Positions 16,349 through 24,867 of a DNA stretch of 64,000 bases are shown here, in pieces; positions within the stretch are counted from its first letter, which is position 1; each line of letters begins with the position of its first letter. The translations under genes were made by a program, and so were the position numbers. The notes beneath the pieces are model-generated. The model saw nothing but the letters and a program-made list of their open reading frames with translations, did not search any database and was not told the DNA's origin. Source of the DNA: Pedobacter sp. W3I1. GTDB lineage: Bacteria; Bacteroidota; Bacteroidia; Sphingobacteriales; Sphingobacteriaceae. The DNA lies in the NCBI RefSeq assembly GCF_030816015.1, contig NZ_JAUSXN010000001.1, forward strand, positions 6,200,001 to 6,264,000, given 5' to 3'.

Positions 16349-18802
16349 ATGAAAGTACTTAAATTCGGCGGCACATCCGTAGGTTCGGCCGAGAACATTA
16401 AAACCCTCTTACGCCTGGTGGGCGAAGAAAAACAGAAGAACAGCCCGGTAGTTGTATTATCGGCAATGAGTGGTGTAACCAATTTACTTACCGATATGGC
16501 CGAAATGGCCGAGCGTGGGGAAGATTACGACACCCATTTAAAAGAAATCGAAGCAAAACACTTTGCTGTAATCCGTGCGCTTTTACCTGCGGCAGCACAA
16601 AACCCCGTGTTTACGCGTTTGAAAATCTTTTTTAACGAGTTAGAAGATTTATTACAGGCAGTAAGCAATTTAAAGGAACTGAGCTTGCAAACCAAAGATC
16701 AGATTCTGAGCTACGGTGAACGCTGTTCTACCTTTATGATCAGTCATATTGCTTCGCAAAATTTTGGTGATGCGGTTTATGTAAACGGTTCTGACCTGAT
16801 TAAAACCGACAGCAATTTTGGGCAGGCAAAGGTAGATACTGTGCTGACCGAGCTGCTGATCAACAATTTTTACCAGGAACATAAAGGCAAAGTACTTTTT
16901 GTTACTGGTTTTATAGCGAGCAATGCAGCAGGCAGGGTAACCACTTTAGGCCGTGGAGGCTCTGATTATACCGCAGCGGTTTGGGGTGCAGCTTTAAATG
17001 CTGAAGAGATAGAAATATGGACGGATGTAAATGGTATGATGACCGCTGACCCGCGCATGGTGAAAAAGGCTTTCTCATTACCTGAACTGAGTTATACCGA
17101 AGCCATGGAACTGAGTTATTTCGGCGCAAAAGTGATCTATCCACCAACAATGATCCCTGCTTTTATGAAAAAGATTCCGATTGTAATTAAAAACACTTTC
17201 GAACCTGATTTCGCAGGAACTTATATCAAAAGCGATGTAAAAGCATCAAGTTTACCCATAAAAGGAATTTCCTCTATCAATCATATCAGCATCATCAACC
17301 TAACCGGAAGTGGTATGGTGGGTAAGGCAGGTTTTAGCGGAAGATTATTCTCACTGCTTTCGCGTGAACAGATCAATGTAGTATTGATTACGCAATCTTC
17401 ATCAGAACATAGTATTACTTTCGCGGTTAAACCAACAGATGCCTCGCAGGCCATTTCTTTAATCAAAAAAGAATTCGAGCTGGAGTTAGATGCTAAAAAA
17501 CTGGAACTGCCGGAAGTTGAAAATAATTTGGCTGTATTGGCTATTGTTGGTGAAAACATGAAACGTACACCAGGTATGAGCGGACGTCTATTCAGCGCTT
17601 TAGGTCGTAACGGTATCAATGTAAGGGCTATCGCTCAAGGTTCTTCAGAATATAACATCTCGGTTATTATCAGCAAAGATGATTTATCGAAAGCAGTAAA
17701 TGCAGTACATGATGCTTTTTTTACCGATCTGAAAAGAACATTAAATGTTTTCTGTTTGGGCACTGGAAACATAGGTAAAACATTATTTAACCAATTGAAA
17801 GAGCAGATGCCATTTCTGGCAGCCAATAACGATTTACAAGTTAAGGTAACGGGCATCAGCAATACACGCAAAATGATTTTCAATGCTGATGGTCTTTCTT
17901 TAGAAAATTGGGAAGCGGAATTAAATACAAATGGTGAACAGGCAGATTTAGCTGGTTTTGTTGCCAAAATGAAAGCCCTAAACTTACCAAACTGTGTTTT
18001 TGTAGATAACACCGCTGCAGAATCGCCAATAGAATTTTATCAAGGCATCTTTGAGAGCAGCATCTCAGTAGTAACCTGCAATAAAAAAGGAAACTCAGCA
18101 GATTATGCTCAGTATAAATCATTTAAAGATACAGCCCGTAAATTCGGTGTGGATTTTTATTACGAAACCAATGTAGGTGCAGGTTTACCAATCATCCGAA
18201 CTTTAAGAGAACTGATGATGAGCGGCGATAAGGTAGCCCGGATCGAGGCCATTTTATCAGGCACGATTTCTTACATCTTCAATAATTTCAAAGGCGATGC
18301 CGGCTTTTATGAAACGGTTAAGGAAGCGCAGGAACTGGGCTATACTGAACCAGATCCACGCGATGATTTAAATGGAAAAGATTTTATGCGTAAAATGCTA
18401 ATCCTTGCCCGCGATGCTGGCTATCCGTTAGAAGCCAGTGATGTGAAAATCGACAACATTTTGCCGGAAGCCTGTTTAAATGCCACATCTGTTGAAGATT
18501 TCTATTCTGAATTACAGGCCAATGCAGCTTACTTCGAAAATTTAAAGAATACCGCAGCCAACGATGGAAAAGTTTTGCGTTACATCGGTAAGCTTGAAGA
18601 TGGAAATGTTGAAATCAGTCTGCAAATGGTTGATGACAGCCACCCTTTTTATATGCTATCGGGAAGTGATAACATCATCTCTTTCACTACAGATCGTTAT
18701 AAAACCCGTCCACTCGTGGTAAAAGGCCCAGGTGCAGGTGCCGAAGTTACTGCTGCTGGTGTTTTTGCTGATATCATTAACGTAGGTACTTTAAACAAAT
18801 AG
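16349..18802 (+). CDS. thrA: Bifunctional aspartokinase / homoserine dehydrogenase
   Basis: 817 residues. The N-terminal aspartokinase (KFGGTSVG at 4-11, GRGGSDYTAA) phosphorylates aspartate; a central pair of ACT-like domains (about 315-450, with GMVGKAGFSGRLFS and TPGMSGRLFSALG) binds the effector; the C-terminal homoserine dehydrogenase has the nucleotide site LGTGNIG and the DPRDDLNGKDFMRKMLILAR signature. It supplies homoserine for threonine and methionine. First structural gene of thrABC, 15 bp ahead of thrB, and controlled by the leader/terminator upstream. Confidence 0.97.
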   Translation: MKVLKFGGTSVGSAENIKTLLRLVGEEKQKNSPVVVLSAMSGVTNLLTDMAEMAERGEDYDTHLKEIEAKHFAVIRALLPAAAQNPVFTRLKIFFNELEDLLQAVSNLKELSLQTKDQILSYGERCSTFMISHIASQNFGDAVYVNGSDLIKTDSNFGQAKVDTVLTELLINNFYQEHKGKVLFVTGFIASNAAGRVTTLGRGGSDYTAAVWGAALNAEEIEIWTDVNGMMTADPRMVKKAFSLPELSYTEAMELSYFGAKVIYPPTMIPAFMKKIPIVIKNTFEPDFAGTYIKSDVKASSLPIKGISSINHISIINLTGSGMVGKAGFSGRLFSLLSREQINVVLITQSSSEHSITFAVKPTDASQAISLIKKEFELELDAKKLELPEVENNLAVLAIVGENMKRTPGMSGRLFSALGRNGINVRAIAQGSSEYNISVIISKDDLSKAVNAVHDAFFTDLKRTLNVFCLGTGNIGKTLFNQLKEQMPFLAANNDLQVKVTGISNTRKMIFNADGLSLENWEAELNTNGEQADLAGFVAKMKALNLPNCVFVDNTAAESPIEFYQGIFESSISVVTCNKKGNSADYAQYKSFKDTARKFGVDFYYETNVGAGLPIIRTLRELMMSGDKVARIEAILSGTISYIFNNFKGDAGFYETVKEAQELGYTEPDPRDDLNGKDFMRKMLILARDAGYPLEASDVKIDNILPEACLNATSVEDFYSELQANAAYFENLKNTAANDGKVLRYIGKLEDGNVEISLQMVDDSHPFYMLSGSDNIISFTTDRYKTRPLVVKGPGAGAEVTAAGVFADIINVGTLNK

Positions 18803-18817
18803 CTAAGCCAATTAATA

Positions 18818-19750
18818 ATGAAAAATAGTATAAAAGTTTTCGCCCCGGCTACCGTTGCAAACGTAGTTTGTGGTTTCGATGTACTTGGTTTCGCTGTAAA
18901 CGAACCAGGTGATGAAGTTGAAATGCGATTTACCGATACACCAGGTGTGGTGATCAAAAGAATTACCGGCGATGATGGCCGTTTACCATTAGATGCAACG
19001 AAAAATACCGTAAGTGCCAGTGTTCAGCATTATTTAAAGCATATAAACCGTTTGGATGTTGGTGTAGAAATTGAACTGCACAAGAAAATGCCTATTGGTA
19101 GTGGATTGGGCTCAAGTTCGGCCAGTACAGTTGCTGGTTTATTTGCCATTAACAAATTAATGGGCGACTTATTAACCACTAAGGAGCTGGTTCCTTTTGC
19201 CATGAAAGGTGAAGAACTTGCCTGTGGTTACGGCCATGCTGATAATGTTGCGCCTGCTTTATTAGGCGGTTTTGTACTGGTAAGAAGTTACGAACCGCTG
19301 GATGTAATCTCTTTACCTACTCCCGCTGGCATGTATGCAGCAATTGTTTACCCGGAAGTAGATGTACCTACTAAAGATGCACGCCAAATGATCCGCAGTA
19401 AAGTTGCCTTAAAAGATGCGGTTACACAATGGGGAAATGTTGCAGGTTTAGTGAGTGGACTATTCATGAATGATTTTGATCTGATCGGAAGAAGCATGAA
19501 AGATGTTCTGGTAGAACCAACACGTTCGATCTTGATACCAGGTTTTGAAGAAATGAGAAAACTGGCGATGGAAAATGGGGCAATCGGCTTCGGAATATCA
19601 GGTTCCGGTCCATCTGTTTTCGCATTAACGAAAGATGAAGAAACAGCCAGAAAAATAACCAAATCGCAACAGCAACATTTACATAAAATAAATATTAACA
19701 GCAAAGCCTTTGTATCTCCGGTTAATGCCGAAGGACCAAGAGTACTTTAA
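18818..19750 (+). CDS. thrB: Homoserine kinase
   Basis: 310 residues, GHMP kinase family. The ATP-binding motif PIGSGLGSSSASTVAGL is intact, and GFGISGSGPSVFAL near the C-terminus matches the GHMP C-terminal motif. It phosphorylates homoserine for ThrC. Second gene of thrABC. Confidence 0.97.
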   Translation: MKNSIKVFAPATVANVVCGFDVLGFAVNEPGDEVEMRFTDTPGVVIKRITGDDGRLPLDATKNTVSASVQHYLKHINRLDVGVEIELHKKMPIGSGLGSSSASTVAGLFAINKLMGDLLTTKELVPFAMKGEELACGYGHADNVAPALLGGFVLVRSYEPLDVISLPTPAGMYAAIVYPEVDVPTKDARQMIRSKVALKDAVTQWGNVAGLVSGLFMNDFDLIGRSMKDVLVEPTRSILIPGFEEMRKLAMENGAIGFGISGSGPSVFALTKDEETARKITKSQQQHLHKININSKAFVSPVNAEGPRVL

Positions 19751-19840
19751 AGTAGGCTGGAAGGTAGAGGGCTTTTAGGCTGAGGGTTAAACACCCAAAA
19801 CCTTCCAACCTTACCTTTCAACCCTTCAACCTCATTAAAA
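19751..19840. repeat. Inverted short-unit array between thrB and thrC
   Basis: GGCTGGAAGGT (19755-19765) is inverted as ACCTTCCAACC (around 19800-19810), followed by further AACCYTTC-type units. It fills the whole gap between the thrB stop and thrC start. The unit register is about 8 bases but less regular than the other phased arrays. A related CCTTCAACCTC stretch lies at 36277-36310. Confidence 0.55.
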
Positions 19841-21148
19841 ATGAAACTATACTCAACCAACAATAAAGATTTACGTGTTTCTTTTAAAGAAGCCGTTTTT
19901 AACAGCATGCCACAGGATAAAGGCCTATATATGCCTGTTGAAATCCCGCAGCTTGACCCCGAATTCATTCAGAATATCGAACAGTATTCTTTACCAGAAA
20001 TAGCTTACAAAGTAGCTTCAACATTATTAAAAGATGAGATTCCGGCTGAAGATTTAAAAGCCTTAATTGATGATGCCATTAATTTTGAAGCACCGGCTGT
20101 TAAATTAGATGACAAAACCTTTGTGCTCGAATTGTTCCATGGTCCGTCTTTAGCTTTTAAAGATTTTGGCGCCCGTTTTATGAGCCGTGTAATGGCTTAT
20201 TTCTTAAAAGATGGTGAACAACTTTTAGATGTCCTGGTCGCTACTTCAGGTGATACTGGCGGCGCAGTAGCTTTGGGTTTCTTAGGCGTACCAAATACCA
20301 GGGTAACGATCCTTTATCCGGAAGGGAAAGTGAGTCCGATACAGGAGCTTCAGTTAACCACCAACGGAGAAAATATTAGAGCCATTGAGGTTAAAGGAAC
20401 TTTCGATGATTGCCAGGCTTTGGTAAAACAGGCTTTTGCTGATGAGGATTTGAATACAAAATTCAGATTAACCTCTGCCAATTCGATTAATATCTCCCGA
20501 TTGATTCCGCAAACGTTTTACTATTTTAACACTTATGCTCAACTAAAAAAGCAAGGTTTTAATGATGTGATATTTTCAGTACCCAGCGGAAACTTTGGAA
20601 ACATTGGCGCAGGTTTGTTAGCATACAAACTAGGATTGCCTGTTAAACAGTTTATAGCAGCTACCAATGTTAATGATACTGTGCCACGTTTTTTAGAAAG
20701 TGGTGTTTATGAAACCAAGCCGTCAACCCAAACCTACTCGAATGCCATGGATGTTGGTGCACCAAGCAATTGGATACGCATTATGGACCTGTTTAATCAG
20801 GATGTACAAGCCATAAAAAAAGTGGTTACTTCTTACCGTTTTACAGATGATGAAACATTAGCAGGCATTAAAGAAATTGATAGCAAATTAAACTATGTTG
20901 CTTGTCCTCATACTGCTATTGCTTATTTAGCAGTTGAAAAATACAGAAACGAAAATCCAACAGATGAAAGTGCTGCAGTTTTCTTATCTACCGCACATGC
21001 CTGTAAATTCCCTGATATTTTTCCTGCTGATATTGCAGCTAAAATAGAAATCCCTGAGCAGGTAAAAGCTTTAGAAAGCAAACCTAAGCATGCTGATCAA
21101 TTAGGTGTAGATTTTGAAGGATTTAAAAAGTATTTGCTTAAAGGATAA
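19841..21148 (+). CDS. thrC: Threonine synthase
   Basis: 435 residues, PLP-dependent fold type II. The PLP-binding lysine lies in FHGPSLAFKDFGARF, and the phosphate-binding loop in SVPSGNFGNIGAG. It converts phosphohomoserine to threonine. Last gene of the thr operon; a CGTCATTTCGA-type inverted repeat follows 8 bp after the stop. Confidence 0.97.
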   Translation: MKLYSTNNKDLRVSFKEAVFNSMPQDKGLYMPVEIPQLDPEFIQNIEQYSLPEIAYKVASTLLKDEIPAEDLKALIDDAINFEAPAVKLDDKTFVLELFHGPSLAFKDFGARFMSRVMAYFLKDGEQLLDVLVATSGDTGGAVALGFLGVPNTRVTILYPEGKVSPIQELQLTTNGENIRAIEVKGTFDDCQALVKQAFADEDLNTKFRLTSANSINISRLIPQTFYYFNTYAQLKKQGFNDVIFSVPSGNFGNIGAGLLAYKLGLPVKQFIAATNVNDTVPRFLESGVYETKPSTQTYSNAMDVGAPSNWIRIMDLFNQDVQAIKKVVTSYRFTDDETLAGIKEIDSKLNYVACPHTAIAYLAVEKYRNENPTDESAAVFLSTAHACKFPDIFPADIAAKIEIPEQVKALESKPKHADQLGVDFEGFKKYLLKG

Positions 21149-21155
21149 AATTGAT

Positions 21156-21239
21156 CGTCATTTCGAGCGGAGTGCAGCGAAGCCGAGAAATCTAACGAGA
21201 TAGATCTCTCCATTCCACTGCGCTTCAGTCGAGATGACG
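21156..21239. repeat. CGTCATTTCGA-type dispersed inverted repeat
   Basis: Begins CGTCATTTCGAGC and ends TCGAGATGACG, with an internal GAAATCT/AGATCTC pair. Same family as 36092-36193, 58475-58556 and 63448-63540. Confidence 0.75.
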
Positions 21240-21250
21240 ACTCCTTTCTC

Positions 21251-21664
21251 TTACTTAGCATTCTGCGATTTTAGCGTTTTCAGCTCGCGCTGCAGCGCTT
21301 CAATCTGTTGCTGTTGCTCCTTTATGCTGGCAACTAAAAGTGGTACTAAACTTTCATAATCTACCTTGGTAATAGTAGCATTTTTAAAAGCATTTTTGCC
21401 CGATGGATAACTTTTGGCTTGTACAGAAACAATTTCAGGAAAAGCGGTTTTAGCATCAGCCCCTACAAAACCATATTGTGTTTTGGCAGATAACCTCAGT
21501 TTTTCGGCCCAGGCTTTATCATAATTAAAGCTTACCGGCTGGAGCCTTGCAACCTGACTTAAGGCATTTTCTACTGGTTTAACATTGTTCTGCACCACTT
21601 CTTGTGCACTGATTTTTAAAGTAGCTGCGATTAACAGCACGGTAAATGAAATTGCTCGTTTCAT
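21251..21664 (-). CDS. Secreted protein with S74-like (tail-fibre chaperone type) domain
   Basis: 137 residues. A signal peptide (AISFTVLLIAATLKISAQ) is followed by a domain like the intramolecular chaperone/peptidase S74 region: LQPVSFNYDKAW, YGFVGADAKTAFPEIV and VDYESLVPLLVASIKEQQ, ending in a coiled coil (EQQQQIEALQRELKTLK). Such short stand-alone versions are frequent in Bacteroidota and are usually called tail fibre domain proteins. No phage context here; function unknown. Confidence 0.7.
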   Translation of the reverse strand: MKRAISFTVLLIAATLKISAQEVVQNNVKPVENALSQVARLQPVSFNYDKAWAEKLRLSAKTQYGFVGADAKTAFPEIVSVQAKSYPSGKNAFKNATITKVDYESLVPLLVASIKEQQQQIEALQRELKTLKSQNAK

Positions 21665-21742
21665 ATCTTATTATTTGTAATTTTTAAAATAGAGAATTGG
21701 TTCCGCTTTTGCGAAGCGGGATATAAACAAAAAAGGATATGG

Positions 21743-22045
21743 TTATACGGATGGTGGTGGTGTTAAAACCTCTGGAAAATAAGCCAGTTGGAAAGAATGG
21801 TCAGGAATGAGCACTTTTTTTGAAGTTTGAAGTGGAAAATATAACGCTCCGTGAAACACGATCTGCTGCACGGCATATTCGGTTTCCACTTTCTTTTCTT
21901 CCTTCTCTGTTGCGTCATCATTTGTAGATAAAACTTCAACATTACTGGCAGAATAGTTTAAATACGAAATCGCATGGCTTACTTTTAAGAAAAAAGCTAT
22001 TGCAATGCAGGCAATCAGTACATATTTAAGGCCTTCCAATTTCAT
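21743..22045 (-). CDS. Hypothetical single-pass membrane protein
   Basis: 100 residues with one N-terminal hydrophobic segment (YVLIACIAIAFFLKV) that may be an uncleaved anchor or a signal peptide, then a short polar chain with acidic/basic runs (DDATEKEEKKVETE). No family recognised. Expression is supported by a TATCTTTG box (22051-22058, minus) that ends five bases before the ATG. Confidence 0.6.
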   Translation of the reverse strand: MKLEGLKYVLIACIAIAFFLKVSHAISYLNYSASNVEVLSTNDDATEKEEKKVETEYAVQQIVFHGALYFPLQTSKKVLIPDHSFQLAYFPEVLTPPPSV

Positions 22046-22050
22046 CGGTA

Positions 22051-22058
22051 CAAAGATA
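22051..22058 (-). promoter_or_regulatory. -7 box directly before a small membrane protein gene
   Basis: TATCTTTG on the minus strand, followed by five bases and ATG. The expected start site coincides with or lies just before the start codon, predicting a leaderless transcript. Confidence 0.55.
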
Positions 22059-22090
22059 AAAGCTATAGCATTAAAACAATAATTTTCAGG

Positions 22091-23482
22091 TTAAAGTTCT
22101 GTAAGAATTTCGAGCATAGCTCTCGTAGCCAGCTCAACATCAGCGGCTGAGGTCCGCCAGTTTACAAAAGCAGCGCGTATTCCTTTCTTCCCGTTATAAA
22201 ATGTAGGGGTCATAAATACTTTTCCGCTTGCGTTTAACATATTCAGAAATGTTGCAACTAAACTTTCATCTATCAACGAAAAACAAACAGTATTTAAACG
22301 TACAGGTGCCAGTAGTTCGAAGTTCGGATTTTCATTAATGAAATCGGCAAACCGTAAGGCCATTTCAACATTACTTTCTACAATTTCCTGATACCCTTGT
22401 TTTCCGTAGCTTGTAAGGGTAAACCATGCAGGTAAAGCTTTTAAACGGCGGGAGTTTTCGGGCAGGAAATTTAAATAACTAAAATTCTCCATCGGATTGC
22501 CTAAATAGGCTGCATTTGAATTCTGAAAGGTTTCTACCTGCAGCAACTGGTGTTTTTCTTTGACAAAAAACACCGCGCTTTCGTAAGGTACATTTAGCCA
22601 CTTGTGGCAATCTACCGTAATGCTATCGGCATTTTCCCAGCCCTTAAGCAAATGGCTGTATTTAGGAGAGCAGGCTGCAAAACCACCAAAGGCTGCATCG
22701 ATATGCCACCAGAAATTATATTTCTCTTTTAAGGTATTAATGGCTTCAAAATCATCAAAATCAACCGTATTTACTGTTCCGGCGCTGGAAATTAAAATGA
22801 ATGGTTCTCCTTTTAAGGCTTGTATTTTAAGTTCGAGATCGGCAACGTCCAATGCTTCGCGGTTGCCCTGCATTACGTTTACCGGAATAAAATTGCCACT
22901 ACCTAAGCCCAGCATTGATAAGGATTTGATGGCTGATGAGTGTGGTGTAGCCGATAGCACTTTTACAGTACCTGATATACCTTCTATGGCGAAATCTTTA
23001 CCTTGTTGTTTACCAATCCATTGTCTGGCTACGGCTAAACAGGCAAAATTAGATAGTGTAGCACCTGTTACAAAACCGCCAAAAAAATCTTTGGGTAAAT
23101 TAAATAAGGAAAGTAATAATTGGATAGTTTCGAGTTCGATGATCGCCGAAACATCTCCATCGCCTTTTGCGCTCTGTGTGTTTTGATCGTAGATCGTTGA
23201 TAACCAATCGCCGGCAATGGCCGCAGGTGTTGTTCCGCCGGTTACAAAGCCCCAGTATCTTGGACCGGATGACGCCACCATAATAGGCTCAAAACGCTGA
23301 TTAAATTGTTTCAAGGCTTCGATAGTACCTGAGCCATGCTCGTTTAAATCACTAACAATCTCCACTTCACCCGAACTCGCTGTTGAGCGTTCCTGAATGT
23401 GGTTTAAATAATCAATACCCTGTTGTTTAACTTCTGTGAGTATGGCATCAAGGTTTTGTTGATCGGTATTTAAATTATTCAT
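22091..23482 (-). CDS. PLP-dependent decarboxylase family protein
   Basis: Group II decarboxylase fold (glutamate/aromatic amino acid decarboxylase-like), about 463 residues from MNNLNT; the frame is open four codons further. The PLP-binding lysine is in TVDCHKWLNVPYE, preceded by WHIDAAFGGFA and SSAGTVNTVDFD, where the Asp and Ala contact the cofactor. GPRYWGFVTGGTTPAAIAGD near residue 80-100 is typical of the family. Substrate cannot be told from sequence. The following gap (23483-23770) holds dispersed repeats only. Confidence 0.85.
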   Translation of the reverse strand: MNNLNTDQQNLDAILTEVKQQGIDYLNHIQERSTASSGEVEIVSDLNEHGSGTIEALKQFNQRFEPIMVASSGPRYWGFVTGGTTPAAIAGDWLSTIYDQNTQSAKGDGDVSAIIELETIQLLLSLFNLPKDFFGGFVTGATLSNFACLAVARQWIGKQQGKDFAIEGISGTVKVLSATPHSSAIKSLSMLGLGSGNFIPVNVMQGNREALDVADLELKIQALKGEPFILISSAGTVNTVDFDDFEAINTLKEKYNFWWHIDAAFGGFAACSPKYSHLLKGWENADSITVDCHKWLNVPYESAVFFVKEKHQLLQVETFQNSNAAYLGNPMENFSYLNFLPENSRRLKALPAWFTLTSYGKQGYQEIVESNVEMALRFADFINENPNFELLAPVRLNTVCFSLIDESLVATFLNMLNASGKVFMTPTFYNGKKGIRAAFVNWRTSAADVELATRAMLEILTEL

Positions 23483-23504
23483 GATTATTTTCAATTTTTC
23501 TAGC

Positions 23505-23765
23505 GTCGATTACAAATTCCGACTAACAAGTGATATTATGCCAATATTAATAAACCTGACAGCAGCGGCAGCCCCGATTTTTTCTATCGGGCTACAGCAA
23601 ATGGCAGGGCTAAAGCATCAATGGAATACTGACTTTCATTTCCTAGTCAAGAATAAATCTCGACGTTATGCACTGTGGATTTTAAATCCATTAAAAATTA
23701 AATCAGAAGACGGGATTACAAATCCCGACTAACCAGTGACTCTGAAATAAATTCAGAGTGACGGC
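23505..23765. repeat. Dispersed repeat fragments between the PLP decarboxylase and metF
   Basis: GATTACAAATYCCGACTAAC occurs near 23505 and again near 23712. Between them 23551-23614 matches the core of the 15-16 kb type B element (AAACCTGAC, AGCGGCAGC, ATCGGGCTACAGC, GCAGGGCT). A GTGACTCTGAA/TTCAGAGTGAC hairpin lies at about 23736-23763. No coding potential seen. Confidence 0.65.
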
Positions 23766-23770
23766 TCTCA

Positions 23771-24724
23771 TTAAAATATAGCCTTCGCTATCTTTTTAGT
23801 CTGTTCAGGGCGGCCCATGGTATAAAAGTGCAATACCGGAGCGCCAAAATCAATCAGTTCTTTACATTGTTTAATCATGGCTTCAGTACCAATTTCTTTT
23901 GCCTCGTTATTGTTTTTAGCATGCGATAGCGCATCCGTTAATTCATCAGGTAAGTCGATATGAAAAATCTTAGGCAATACATTTAACTGCGATAAGGTAC
24001 TGATGGGCTTCAAACCTGGTATAATCGGCACATTGATATCGTTTTCCCTACATTTCTTTACAAAATCGAAATACTTCTGGTTATCGAAAAACATCTGCGT
24101 TACAATAAACTCAGCCCCTAAATCTACTTTCTTTTTCAAATACCTAAAATCAGTATTTAAATTAGGTGCTTCAAAATGTTTTTCAGGATAGCCAGCTACG
24201 CCGATACAGAAATCGCTTTTAAAGGTTTCTACATCTTCATGGAGAAATTTACCTTCGTTATGGTTCTTAATGTGCTCAATCAAATCTGTAGCATAACAGT
24301 GTCCACCGGGAGTTGGCACAAAATTTCCATCTGCCTTACGGGCATCGCCACGCAAAGCCAAAACATTATCAATACCCAAAAACTGTAAATCGATCAATGC
24401 ATTTTCGGTTTCTTCTTTCGTAAACCCACCGCAAATAAGATGTGGAACGGCATCAACCTTATATTTATGGATAATAGCCGCACAAATGGCAATGGTACCC
24501 GGCCGCTTGCGATAAGATACCTTTTGTAGCAAACCATTGGCTTGTTCTTTATAAATGTAATCTTCACGAAGCGAAGTCACATCAATAAAAGGAGGATTAA
24601 ACTCTAGCAACGGTTCTATTGCATCATAAATCCACTGTATACTTTGCCCTTTAATAGGCGGCAATAATTCAAAAGAGAATAAGGTTTTACCCTTTGCGTT
24701 TTTTATATGGTCTGTAATCTTCAT
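23771..24724 (-). CDS. metF: Methylenetetrahydrofolate reductase
   Basis: 317 residues, usual length for the bacterial FAD enzyme, which makes 5-methyl-THF, the methyl donor for MetH. Typical segments: FSFELLPP near the N-terminus, HLICGGFTKEE, VLALRGDARK, GVAGYPEKHFEAPN, EFIVTQMFFDNQKYF and VPIIPGLKPI. It follows metH by 143 bp on the same strand and so is probably under the same SAM riboswitch; the gap carries an inverted repeat element. Confidence 0.96.
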   Translation of the reverse strand: MKITDHIKNAKGKTLFSFELLPPIKGQSIQWIYDAIEPLLEFNPPFIDVTSLREDYIYKEQANGLLQKVSYRKRPGTIAICAAIIHKYKVDAVPHLICGGFTKEETENALIDLQFLGIDNVLALRGDARKADGNFVPTPGGHCYATDLIEHIKNHNEGKFLHEDVETFKSDFCIGVAGYPEKHFEAPNLNTDFRYLKKKVDLGAEFIVTQMFFDNQKYFDFVKKCRENDINVPIIPGLKPISTLSQLNVLPKIFHIDLPDELTDALSHAKNNNEAKEIGTEAMIKQCKELIDFGAPVLHFYTMGRPEQTKKIAKAIF

Positions 24725-24738
24725 ACCCTGTTTTGGTT

Positions 24739-24855
24739 GTCATGCTGAATGCTAATGAAGCATCTCTAACATATAGCAGTTCCTATTTTTTTGATGACTG
24801 CAAATATCAATTTATATGTTCTTCGGTTCGAGATCCTTCGTTCACTCAGGATGAC
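24739..24855. repeat. GTCATGCTGA-type inverted repeat between metF and metH
   Basis: Starts GTCATGCTGAATG and ends CACTCAGGATGAC, with AAGCATCTC and GAGATCCTTC in the arms. Member of the GTCATCCTGAG family seen in the palindromic elements at 46 and 57 kb. Confidence 0.6.
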
Positions 24856-24867
24856 AAATCGACGATG

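Noticed and set aside
23481..23732. 83-codon plus-strand frame between the PLP decarboxylase and metF
   Set aside because: It runs through dispersed repeat fragments (type B core and GATTACAAATCCCGAC copies) and has no protein-like composition.
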